Position numbers and translations under genes: made by a program. From Streptomyces sp. HUAS ZL42 (GTDB lineage: Bacteria; Actinomycetota; Actinomycetes; Streptomycetales; Streptomycetaceae), in NCBI RefSeq assembly GCF_040782645.1, contig NZ_CP160403.1:5057001-5121000 (forward strand): a stretch of 64,000 bases of DNA, read 5' to 3'. Every line of letters begins with the position of its first letter. Position 1 is the stretch's first letter. Positions 1 through 6,985 of this stretch are shown one piece after another. A model generated the notes under the pieces. It was not told where the DNA came from. It made no database searches and was given only the letters and a program-made list of their open reading frames with translations.

Positions 1-1260
1 CAGGACGACCAGCATCACGCTGCTGACCGGCAGTCGCAGAGCCGCGGTCACCGACGCCGCCATCCCGGCCGCCATGGCCGGCACCAGACCGAAGCCGGGC
101 AGCGGCGCCAGCAGGACGCCGGCCGCTCCGCCCAGGAACAGCGCGGGGAAGACGGGACCGCCCCGCAGGCTGCCCAGACAGAGCGCGTAGGCGAGGGCCT
201 TGAACACCAGAATCCCCACCAGGGCGCCCACCGACCAGGCATGCGGGTCCCTGGCCAGCTCCCCCAGGGTGGTCTGGCCGGACAGGGCGACCTCGGACGG
301 CGAACGGCCGGTCGCGACTGTGTAGAGGGCGACGCAGCCGGCCACTCCGAGGGCGCAGAGCGTGGTGTTCCGTACCGTCCACGACGACACGAAGACGGCC
401 GCGAACCGCCCGCCCACGAAGACCCCGTGGATCAGGAGGGCGATGGCCGGGGCCATCAGCAGCGCCCACAGGACGTCCCCCGCGTCGAGCAGCGGCGCCT
501 TGGGCAGCCCGATGTCCAGACTGCCGGTCTGCAGACCGGTCCAGTGCCCGAACCCGGTGAACATCACGTCCCCGACCCCGCTGGACAGCAGGGCCGGCAG
601 CATCACCGCGTAGAGCTGCGGCCCGCCCACTCCGGCCACCTCCATCAGGAGCACCGCGCCCACCAGCGGGTTCCCGAACAACGCGGAGATGGCCGCCGCG
701 GAGCCGGCCGCACCGAGCAACGCCCTGCTCGCCTGCGTGTCCGGCGCCCGTACAAGGCTTCCGAAGAGCAGGGCGAGACTGCCGCCCAGGGCGATCAGGG
801 GCGCCTCCGGGCCGAGCACGGCGCCGAGGGGCAGGCTGAAGAACGCGGCGATGACGACACCGGGCAGCGCGTTCCTCGTGATCCCGCCCGAGTGCAGGCC
901 GCCCGCAGGGATGTGCCCGCCCCGCCCGGGCAGCCGGCCGACGACCAGGCCGACGGCCGCTCCGGCCACCAGCAGCAGGGGGAAACCCCACCACCAGGGG
1001 GCATGGTCCCAGCCCAGGTCCTCGGGCCAGTCCGTCCAGATCAGCTGCTCCAGTTCCTCCAGCGCGACGAGGAACCAGAACGCGATCAGCGACACGGGGA
1101 TGCCGATCAGCCCGCAGAACACCAGCGCCCTGCGGTACTCGGGCCGGTTCAGCATGGTCCGCAGCTGATCGGCCTCCGGGGGCTGGCTCACCGGCGCGGC
1201 CGCGGCGCCCTCCGACTTCGTCCCGGTGATGGAGTCCTCCTGGGCTCGGCGACTCGGCAC
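1..1260 (-). CDS. ClC-family chloride channel/transporter, 3' end beyond window
   Basis: Integral membrane protein of the ClC chloride channel family. It is open for 420 codons and runs off the left edge, so the C-terminus is missing. After a polar N-terminus of about 35 residues come successive hydrophobic segments. The family signature GPEAPL, with the gating Glu of the GxExP loop, is visible, followed by a glycine-rich segment and GSLRGGPVFPALFLGGAAG, the selectivity-filter GxFxP region. I chose GTG at 1260 because GGGAGGG lies six bases upstream; an in-frame ATG at 1275 lacks a ribosome binding site. The neighbouring zinc-ribbon gene is divergent. The family is clear, but channel versus H+/Cl- exchanger cannot be decided. 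Confidence 0.88.
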   Translation of the reverse strand, partial: MPSRRAQEDSITGTKSEGAAAAPVSQPPEADQLRTMLNRPEYRRALVFCGLIGIPVSLIAFWFLVALEELEQLIWTDWPEDLGWDHAPWWWGFPLLLVAGAAVGLVVGRLPGRGGHIPAGGLHSGGITRNALPGVVIAAFFSLPLGAVLGPEAPLIALGGSLALLFGSLVRAPDTQASRALLGAAGSAAAISALFGNPLVGAVLLMEVAGVGGPQLYAVMLPALLSSGVGDVMFTGFGHWTGLQTGSLDIGLPKAPLLDAGDVLWALLMAPAIALLIHGVFVGGRFAAVFVSSWTVRNTTLCALGVAGCVALYTVATGRSPSEVALSGQTTLGELARDPHAWSVGALVGILVFKALAYALCLGSLRGGPVFPALFLGGAAGVLLAPLPGFGLVPAMAAGMAASVTAALRLPVSSVMLVVL

Positions 1261-1380
1261 CCGATTCCCTCCCATAACGGGACGAGATTATCCGCCCGGC
1301 CGTGCGGGACCCGTCGCCACGCCGCCGACCGCGGTGCAGGAGACTGTGCTGCACACGCCGACTCGGGAAGGACCGACAAC

Positions 1381-1674
1381 GTGATCATCCTCTTTGGCAC
1401 CAAGGGGTACCTGTACCAGCTCGCGATACTGACGCTGGTGTGCGGCCGGTGCGGCAATCCCGCGGCGCACACGCTCAGGAAGCGCGTCACGAAGTTCACG
1501 CTGTTCTTCGTGCCGCTGTTCCCGATCTCGACGAAGTACCAGACGCAGTGCACCTTCTGCGGCGCGGAACAGCAGCTGACCAAGGAGCAGGCGGAGCAGC
1601 TGCAGGCACAGGGGGCGAGCGGCCACGGCGGTCACGTCCATGGGCAGCCGCAGCAGCAGCCGTACCAGCACTGA
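1381..1674 (+). CDS. Zinc-ribbon domain protein
   Basis: Small 97-residue protein with two CxxC knuckles, CGRC near residue 21 and CTFC near residue 58, which would bind one zinc as a zinc ribbon. Between them lies a basic and hydrophobic stretch (TLFFVPLFPIS) that could associate with the membrane. The tail is rich in Gln and His. The GTG start at 1381 follows GGAAGGA. Proteins of this type are common in Streptomyces and have no assigned function. It is divergent from the chloride channel and convergent with the ABC permease. Confidence 0.75.
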   Translation: MIILFGTKGYLYQLAILTLVCGRCGNPAAHTLRKRVTKFTLFFVPLFPISTKYQTQCTFCGAEQQLTKEQAEQLQAQGASGHGGHVHGQPQQQPYQH

Positions 1675-1705
1675 GCAGGGCCCTCAGGTCGCCGTCAGGC
1701 CGGTC

Positions 1706-2719
1706 TCAGCGGGTGGCTCCTCTGCGCAGGACCTTGTCGACACCGACCGCGACGATGACGAGGGTTCCGGTCGCGACGTCCTGATAGAGGCTGTCGATGC
1801 CCGCCTGGGTGAGGCCCGACCGGAGCACCGTGACGATGAGCGTTCCGATGAGGGTTCCCGCGACGCTGCCCCGGCCGCCGAAGAGGCTGGTCCCGCCGAT
1901 GACCACGGCGGTGATGCTCTCCAGGTTCGCCGTCTGGTACGAGTTGGGGTCCGCGTTGGGGATGCGGCCGAGGGCCTGCCAGGCGGCGATGCCGTAGAGG
2001 AGACCTGCGGTGATGTAGACCCACAGGACCGTGCTCCGTACGTTGATGCCGGTCAGGCGCGCGGACTCGGGAGCGTTGCCGACGGCGTAGAGGTGCCGGC
2101 CCCAGGCCGTCTTGGTGAGCACGTACCAGAAGAACGCGTACAGCCCCACGAGCAGGAACGTCCCCCAGGTGACGAGAACCCCCCCGAGATGGACGCCGTT
2201 GCCCCAGAAGACGAGCAGTTCGTCCGTCACCGGAAAGCTGCGGGAGTCCGAGTAGAGCCTGCTCACCGCGTAGACGACGGTCAGTGCGCCCAGGGTCACG
2301 ATGAAGGGGGGCAGACCCAGCCGGGCCACGAGCAGTCCGTTGACGAGCCCGAGGAAGGTCGCCACGGCCAGGCCGAGCAGCAGCGCTCCCGCGGGGCTCT
2401 CTCCCTCGAAGGCGAGTTTGGCCATGACGATCGTCCCCAGGACCGCGATGGCCCCGTTCGCCAGGTCGATGCCCGCGGTGAGGATGATCAGGGTCTGGCC
2501 CAGTGCCAGGGTGCCGATCACGATGGACTGCTGCAGCACCAGGGAGAGGTTTCGCGGGGTCAGGAACGTGTCCGTCGTGAGCGAGAAGACCAGTACGGCG
2601 AGGGCCAGGGCCGCGAGGGGGCCGACGGTCGGTGTGCGCAGGGCGTAGCGCAGCGCGTCCCGCAGCGCGGTGCCCGGTTCGCCGTCGGCGGCGGGACTGG
2701 TCGCGACCGGAGATCTCAT
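1706..2719 (-). CDS. Sugar ABC transporter permease (RbsC/FrcC type)
   Basis: Membrane permease of the BPD_transp_2 family, 337 residues with about nine or ten hydrophobic segments. The segment ILTAGIDLANGAI and the late GGTSLFGGRGSVAGTLIG loop are typical of ribose/fructose/xylose importers; the latter region contacts the ATPase. It lies 40 bases downstream of the solute-binding lipoprotein gene on the same strand, so the two are probably co-transcribed. The ATPase gene is not in this operon but on the other strand beyond the binding protein. The sugar specificity cannot be told from the sequence. Confidence 0.9.
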   Translation of the reverse strand: MRSPVATSPAADGEPGTALRDALRYALRTPTVGPLAALALAVLVFSLTTDTFLTPRNLSLVLQQSIVIGTLALGQTLIILTAGIDLANGAIAVLGTIVMAKLAFEGESPAGALLLGLAVATFLGLVNGLLVARLGLPPFIVTLGALTVVYAVSRLYSDSRSFPVTDELLVFWGNGVHLGGVLVTWGTFLLVGLYAFFWYVLTKTAWGRHLYAVGNAPESARLTGINVRSTVLWVYITAGLLYGIAAWQALGRIPNADPNSYQTANLESITAVVIGGTSLFGGRGSVAGTLIGTLIVTVLRSGLTQAGIDSLYQDVATGTLVIVAVGVDKVLRRGATR

Positions 2720-2759
2720 GATCCGTTACTGATCCCTTCGCCCGATCGGCGCCGGAAGG

Positions 2760-3761
2760 TCACCCCCAGCAGCGCCGGAGTCCCCAGTCCGTGTTCTGGG
2801 ACGCCAGTCCCCGCACCGGCTTGTCGGTGATGAGTTGCGTGCCCGTGTCCGTGAAGCCGGACGGTTTCTTCCCCTCCCTGACGAAGGCGGTGACCGCGGC
2901 CACACCCAGGTCGGCCATCCGGACCGGGAACTGCATGACGGTGGCCGCGTACTTGCCGGCTCTGACGTCGCGCACGCCCTCGCATCCGCCGTCGATGGTG
3001 CCGATGGTCACCTCCTGGGCGAGGCCGCGTTCGGTGAGGGCCGTGTAGGCGCCATTGGCGACCGGCTCGTTGATGGCGTAGAGCGAGTTCACGTCGGTCG
3101 TGCGCTGCAGCAGGTTCTCCGTCGCGGTCTGCGCCCGGTTGCGGTCCCCGTTGGTGATCGCCTGCCCGCGGATCACCGGTGAGTCGTCGTCGATCCCGAA
3201 GCCCTGGAGGAAGCCGTCGTGACGCTGCTGGCTGACCGTGGAGCCCTCCGTGCCGTCGAGCATGAACAGCTTGGGGTCGCGGCCTGCGAGCACGGCCCTG
3301 ACGTAGGTGCCCTGGAGGCGTCCGGCCTTGAGGTTGTCGGTCGCGTACGTGGCGTCCGCGGCGTTCTCCGGGTCCGTCGCGGTGTCGAGCGCGATCACCA
3401 GGATGCCCTGCCGGCGGGCCTCCGCGATGGCGCCCAGGATCCCCGTCGTGTTCGACGGTGTGATCAGGATTCCCTGCACATCGCGGGCGATGAGGCTCTC
3501 CACCGCGGCGACCTGGCCCTCGTTGTCGCCGTCGAACTTGCCGGACAGGGCGATGAGCTCGGCGTCGTGCTTCTTCGCCGAGGCCTGGGCGGCCTTGCGC
3601 AGGGTCACGAAGAACGGGTTGGTCTCGGTCTTGGTCACCAGGCCGATCGTGACCTTCTGCTTCCCGTCGTCACCCGTGGAGTCCTGACTCCCGCCGCAGG
3701 CGGCGGCGCCGAGCAGCAGTGTGCCCGCCATGAGGAGTCGGACGGCGTGGTGGCGTGCCAT
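2760..3761 (-). CDS. Sugar ABC transporter substrate-binding lipoprotein
   Basis: Periplasmic-binding-protein type I (Peripla_BP_4) lipoprotein of 333 residues that would capture a sugar outside the cell and deliver it to the permease at 1706-2719. The N-terminus has a basic start, a hydrophobic core and a lipobox-like LGAAAC ending in the Cys to be lipidated. The mature part begins KVTIGLVTKTETNPFF, typical of ribose/fructose-binding proteins. I chose ATG at 3761 because GGAGGAGG lies about ten bases upstream; a GTG at 3770 is almost on top of that site. It is divergent from the ATPase gene across a 187-base promoter region. Confidence 0.88.
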   Translation of the reverse strand: MARHHAVRLLMAGTLLLGAAACGGSQDSTGDDGKQKVTIGLVTKTETNPFFVTLRKAAQASAKKHDAELIALSGKFDGDNEGQVAAVESLIARDVQGILITPSNTTGILGAIAEARRQGILVIALDTATDPENAADATYATDNLKAGRLQGTYVRAVLAGRDPKLFMLDGTEGSTVSQQRHDGFLQGFGIDDDSPVIRGQAITNGDRNRAQTATENLLQRTTDVNSLYAINEPVANGAYTALTERGLAQEVTIGTIDGGCEGVRDVRAGKYAATVMQFPVRMADLGVAAVTAFVREGKKPSGFTDTGTQLITDKPVRGLASQNTDWGLRRCWG

Positions 3762-3948
3762 CGATGACACCCTCCTCCGACCGGGTCCAGAGTCGTTCGA
3801 ACCCCCTACGATCTACACCATGTGTCCAGATTGTTGATAAATACCGCGCCGTGCCACTTCAGTCTGCTCTTCCACGGTTCGGTGCGCCCTGCGTTGCGTC
3901 CATCCCGATCGGGACGAAAGATGGTGATCGGGAGAAGGTGAGGTTCGC

Positions 3949-4710
3949 GTGACTGGGCCGCCCCTGCTGGCGCTGCGCGGGATCTCCAAGCGGTTCGGCG
4001 CGGTTCAGGCCCTCAAGGACGTCGACCTTGAGGTCCACGAGGGTGAGGTCGTCGCCCTTCTGGGTGACAACGGCGCGGGCAAGTCCACCCTCATCAAGGT
4101 CATCGCGGGTGTCGATCCCGCGGACAAGGGCGTCATCGAGTGGGAGGGCCGGGTCGTCCAGATCAGGACCCCCCGGATCGCCCAGCGCCTGGGCATCGCG
4201 ACCGTGTACCAGAACCTGGGGCTGTGCGACGACCTCGATGTCGCCGAGAACCTCTTCCTGGGGCGGGAGCGGCGGCGCGCCGGTCTGCGGGGCCGCCTGT
4301 TCCGGTTGATGGACAACGGCGGCATGCGCAGGGAGGCACGCGAACAGCTCGACGCGCTGGGCATCCGCGTCCCCGACGTGCGTGCTCCGGTGGCCGCGCT
4401 GTCCGCGGGCCAGCGGCAGACCGTCGCGATCTCCCGCGCGCTCCTGGGCCGCCCGAAGGCCGTCCTCCTGGACGAGCCCACCGCGGCGCTCGGCGCCCCC
4501 CACGCCAGCCACGTCCTCGACCTGGTCGACGAGCTCCGCGACCAGGGCATCGGGGTGATCCTCATCAGTCACAACCTGGGCGACGTCAAGGCTGTCGCGG
4601 ACGAGGCGGCGGTGCTGCGGCTCGGCTGCAACAACGGCTTCTTCCATGTACCGACCACCCCGCAGGAGCGGATCTTCTCCGCCATCGTCGGCGTCACGAG
4701 CAACGTCTGA
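3949..4710 (+). CDS. Sugar ABC transporter ATP-binding protein (FrcA type)
   Basis: Cytoplasmic ATPase that would power the importer encoded divergently at 1706-3761. It is 253 residues and has one nucleotide-binding domain, unlike the two-domain RbsA/MglA type. Visible motifs in order: Walker A GDNGAGKST near residue 38, Q-loop YQN, signature LSAGQRQ, Walker B VLLDEPTAAL and switch SHN. GTG at 3949 follows AGGTGAGG. The single-domain form and the C-terminal TTPQERIFSAIVG match the fructose-importer FrcA group. Placing the ATPase on the opposite strand from its partners is less common and implies a shared divergent control region at 3762-3948. Confidence 0.9.
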   Translation: MTGPPLLALRGISKRFGAVQALKDVDLEVHEGEVVALLGDNGAGKSTLIKVIAGVDPADKGVIEWEGRVVQIRTPRIAQRLGIATVYQNLGLCDDLDVAENLFLGRERRRAGLRGRLFRLMDNGGMRREAREQLDALGIRVPDVRAPVAALSAGQRQTVAISRALLGRPKAVLLDEPTAALGAPHASHVLDLVDELRDQGIGVILISHNLGDVKAVADEAAVLRLGCNNGFFHVPTTPQERIFSAIVGVTSNV

Positions 4711-4746
4711 CTCCCGGGCCATGGGATACGGAACCTCGTCGATGAT

Positions 4747-4949
4747 CTAGAGCTGGTCCCGCCACCAGGGCGCGCCGAGGTCGTCGACCTGGATGACCTT
4801 CGCCCTCCTCAGAATCCTGTCGTCGAGGGGTGCCACGAGGGCGCGCAGCTCGCGCGCGCTCTTCTTGGGCAGGGCGTCCAACGCCGGAACGCCTCCGCCG
4901 TTTCCTCGAGCGGGAAGCGGGAGCGTTCGAGCCGGCGCAGATCGGCCAT
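4747..4949 (-). pseudogene. Frameshifted remnant of a small hypothetical protein
   Basis: On the minus strand two reading frames join into one coherent protein end. From 4949 to about 4883 the frame reads ADLRRLERSR..AEAFRR. After a one-base shift near 4882 it continues LDALPKKSARELRALVAPLD and ends APWWRDQL at 4747. The second part resembles the C-terminus of small Streptomyces proteins that I recognise only as hypothetical. With no clear start and a frame break, this is best read as a decayed gene end. The stretch 4950-5119 upstream holds nothing I can recognise. Confidence 0.5.
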
Positions 4950-5119
4950 GCAGGATCCTGACAGGCCGTCGATGAACGGATACCGCCGCCGGCTCGCATT
5001 GCGGACAGGGAGTTCGCCCCGCAGGGCTGATGGGCGCCTACGCGGCATTACCCCTTCGGCAGTCGGGGGTTGCAGGCGGCCGGCGTACAGCAGATCTCAA
5101 CGCCGCGCGGCAGCGCCGC

Positions 5120-5971
5120 TCACGTCCCCGACGGCCGCGGCTGCTCCGGCGGAACCGAGCTCTCGGCCACCGCCATCCACTGGTCCAGGTCGGCCTGGGT
5201 GAACTCTGCCCACGGTGGGATTTCGGGGAGCTGGCGAAGGAGGTCGTAGGCCTCGGGGATCTGGGGGCCGCGGAGAACCGGGCAGTGGCAGCCCGCGATG
5301 ACCTCGGCGTTCAGGTGTTGGAAGCCGGTGACGACCGTCCCGAACTTCTGGGCGTCCAGCAGGGCGACCCAGGGGGAGACCAGGCTTCCGCCGAAGAACT
5401 GGCCGTCGCGGAATTCGTCCGGCGACAGCGCTCCCGTTTCGGGCATGGGGGTCGGCACGTTCGTGGCAAAGGTGTCGACGGCCCAGAGGACGTTGGTCTT
5501 CGGGTCGAAGAGGGCGCGGGTTGTGGGGTTGTCGTACAGGGGTGGTCGCTTGGCGACCAGGGTGCGGTCGCCCGCGTCGATCGTGTCGCCGTCGGTCATG
5601 AAGCGGCACCGGTTGATGGGAGTCTCCCACTCCTCGGCCATGCGGCCGATGGAGAACCATGTCGTCAGCAGGGTCGCGTTCGGGCATTCCGCGAGGACCG
5701 CCAGGAGGTTGCCGGCGTGGTCGCGGTCGTCGTGGGTGAGGAAGATCCACCGTACGTCCAGGGGATCCACGACGGACCAGGCCGCCTCCAGCCACTGGGA
5801 GCGCACTGCGGGCGCCCCGGTGTCCACGAGGACCGGTTCGGCTCCCCGGATCACCATCGAATTCATCGGGAAGTGGCCGACCGGCGGGGCCTCAAGGGCC
5901 CACGGGATGACGAACGTCTCCTCGGCGACCTTGTACGGCTGCAGAAGGTTGAAACTTTCCATGGTTGTCAT
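5120..5971 (-). CDS. Metallo-beta-lactamase-fold protein, ODP/flavodiiron-like
   Basis: Cytoplasmic 283-residue protein with the metallo-beta-lactamase fold. The metal motif reads THDDRDHAGN, with His80, Asp82, Asp84 and His85. The usual second His of HxHxDH is thus Asp, as in di-iron flavodiiron/ODP proteins where that site is acidic. Later ligands are probably Asp167 (WAVDTFATN) and His230 (GCHCPV). The third-His position appears to be replaced (RPPLYDNP). ATG at 5971 follows GGGAGAG. There is no flavodoxin domain, so it is a stand-alone domain that may bind a di-iron centre and oxygen or a hydrolysable substrate. It is flanked by two gene remnants. Confidence 0.75.
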   Translation of the reverse strand: MTTMESFNLLQPYKVAEETFVIPWALEAPPVGHFPMNSMVIRGAEPVLVDTGAPAVRSQWLEAAWSVVDPLDVRWIFLTHDDRDHAGNLLAVLAECPNATLLTTWFSIGRMAEEWETPINRCRFMTDGDTIDAGDRTLVAKRPPLYDNPTTRALFDPKTNVLWAVDTFATNVPTPMPETGALSPDEFRDGQFFGGSLVSPWVALLDAQKFGTVVTGFQHLNAEVIAGCHCPVLRGPQIPEAYDLLRQLPEIPPWAEFTQADLDQWMAVAESSVPPEQPRPSGT

Positions 5972-6039
5972 CGCTGCTCTCCCAGGACGCAGTCGCCGCA
6001 GCCTCCATGAATCCAGTGCAGTCCCGTGCCGGGCTGTCG

Positions 6040-6516
6040 TCAAACGCAGAACGGGTGACGGCCGGCTTCGGTGAGCGACGAGGGGTGCGCGGTCGCCGCC
6101 GGCAGGTCTCGCCCCGGCCATCGGCTGAGCGCGACCGTCGGTTCTTCGCTCCGGGTACTCGACCGGGGCCGGTGCCGGCCGTGGGCGCCCGTGGGTGCCG
6201 TGCGGAACACCCCTAGGGCGAGCGTGGCCGGTACGAGGGTGAGCGCGGCACCCCGCAGAGGTGCGCCCGGCGTGATGAAGGCGTGCGCCACGAGGAGCGC
6301 CGCCCCGGCCGCCAGGAGCGGCAGCGCGGTCAGGGCGAAGCCCGTCATGCCGTACATCGCCCGCCAGTACGCGCCCCGCGGCGGGCGTTCCTCGGGCCGG
6401 TTGCGCTTGGCCTTGCCGAGCTTGACCGCGGGCGCCCCCACCCAGTGCTGACCGGTGGGAATCTGCCCGGTGACGGCCGAACCCGGCGCCACCTCGGCCA
6501 CGGCTCCCGTGGTCAT
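6040..6516 (-). pseudogene. Fragment of a Pls/PosA-type NRPS C-terminal membrane region
   Basis: An open frame of 158 codons whose first 95 or so residues resemble the C-terminal part of Pls/PosA-family non-ribosomal peptide synthetases. It has the end of a left-handed beta-helix acyltransferase-like turn (VAPGSAVTGQIPTG..WVGAPAVKLGKAKRN), then PPRGAYWRAMYGMTGFALTA and a transmembrane stretch. After ATLALGV the similarity stops and the rest looks like random high-GC coding. Such synthetases exceed 1,200 residues, so this is an internal scrap fused to unrelated sequence. ATG 6516 has only a weak GGAAAG upstream. It is probably a relic left by deletion. Confidence 0.6.
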
Positions 6517-6612
6517 CGCTTTCCGTGGCTCGGAAGATCTGGGCCGCGATCTGGGGCGCCCCGGAGACAGCCCTCGTGGACAAAGACCAGGACAACGAGG
6601 CCCTGAGAAAAC

Positions 6613-6650
6613 GTCGAAGGGCCCCACCGCAAGCGGTGGGGCCCTTCGAC
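6613..6650 (-). terminator. Terminator after tRNA-Ser
   Basis: Perfect 18-bp inverted repeat (arms 6613-6630 and 6633-6650) around an AA centre, followed on the minus strand by GTTTTCT. It lies 20 bases downstream of the tRNA-Ser gene and also separates it from the NRPS relic. Confidence 0.85.
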
Positions 6651-6669
6651 AACATGCCCGGTGAGGCAC

Positions 6670-6757
6670 TGGCGGAGGATACGAGATTCGAACTCGTGAG
6701 GGGTTGCCCCCAACACGCTTTCCAAGCGTGCGCCCTAGGCCTCTAGGCGAATCCTCC
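6670..6757 (-). tRNA. tRNA-Ser (anticodon GGA)
   Basis: Class II tRNA of 88 bases with the long variable arm typical of serine. The anticodon loop is CTTGGAAA with GGA, reading UCC/UCU codons. The acceptor arms are GGAGGAT and ATCCTCC, the discriminator is G, and the CCA end is encoded. A strong terminator follows downstream. Confidence 0.95.
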
Positions 6758-6833
6758 GCCGGAAACATTACATGACCGAGAGGAGTGCTCGCGAACTCGT
6801 TCCCTGCCCCTGGCATCGGGTAACCTTGGCGCA

Positions 6834-6919
6834 GCCCCTCACGCGGCGCTATCTGACTGAACTCCCCCAGGGCCGGAAGGCAGCAAGGGTAGGTTGGCTC
6901 TGGCGGGTGCGTGGGGGGC
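6834..6919 (+). ncRNA. ffs: Signal recognition particle RNA (bacterial small SRP)
   Basis: About 86 bases. The ends GCCCCTCACGC and GCGTGGGGGGC pair, and the apical domain carries the conserved GGGCCGGAAGGCAGCAAGGGT-like loop with the GGAA tetraloop that binds Ffh. It acts in co-translational membrane targeting. The position between tRNA-Ser and dnaX is usual for streptomycetes. The ends are judged from base pairing only. Confidence 0.93.
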
Positions 6920-6971
6920 GTTCGCGTTGTCGGGGGTCTTGTGCGCGGGACTCGATGTCAGTGGGCGCCTA

Positions 6972-6985
6972 TAACCTCGTATGTG
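6972..6985 (+). promoter_or_regulatory. -10 element and leaderless start of dnaX
   Basis: TAACCT (6972-6977) lies seven bases before the GTG at 6985, placing a predicted transcription start on the initiation codon. No ribosome binding site precedes the GTG. The same geometry is seen at purD, purF, the gene at 20285 and the gene at 54362. Confidence 0.6.

Noticed and set aside
241..1674. Plus-strand open frame antisense to the chloride channel
   Set aside because: Its last third shares the zinc-ribbon frame, but the upstream part is opposite a clear ClC gene; the zinc-ribbon gene starts at the GTG at 1381.
6670..6757. tRNA-Ser as an attachment site for an integrated element
   Set aside because: No direct repeat of the tRNA 3' end and no integrase gene was seen nearby.
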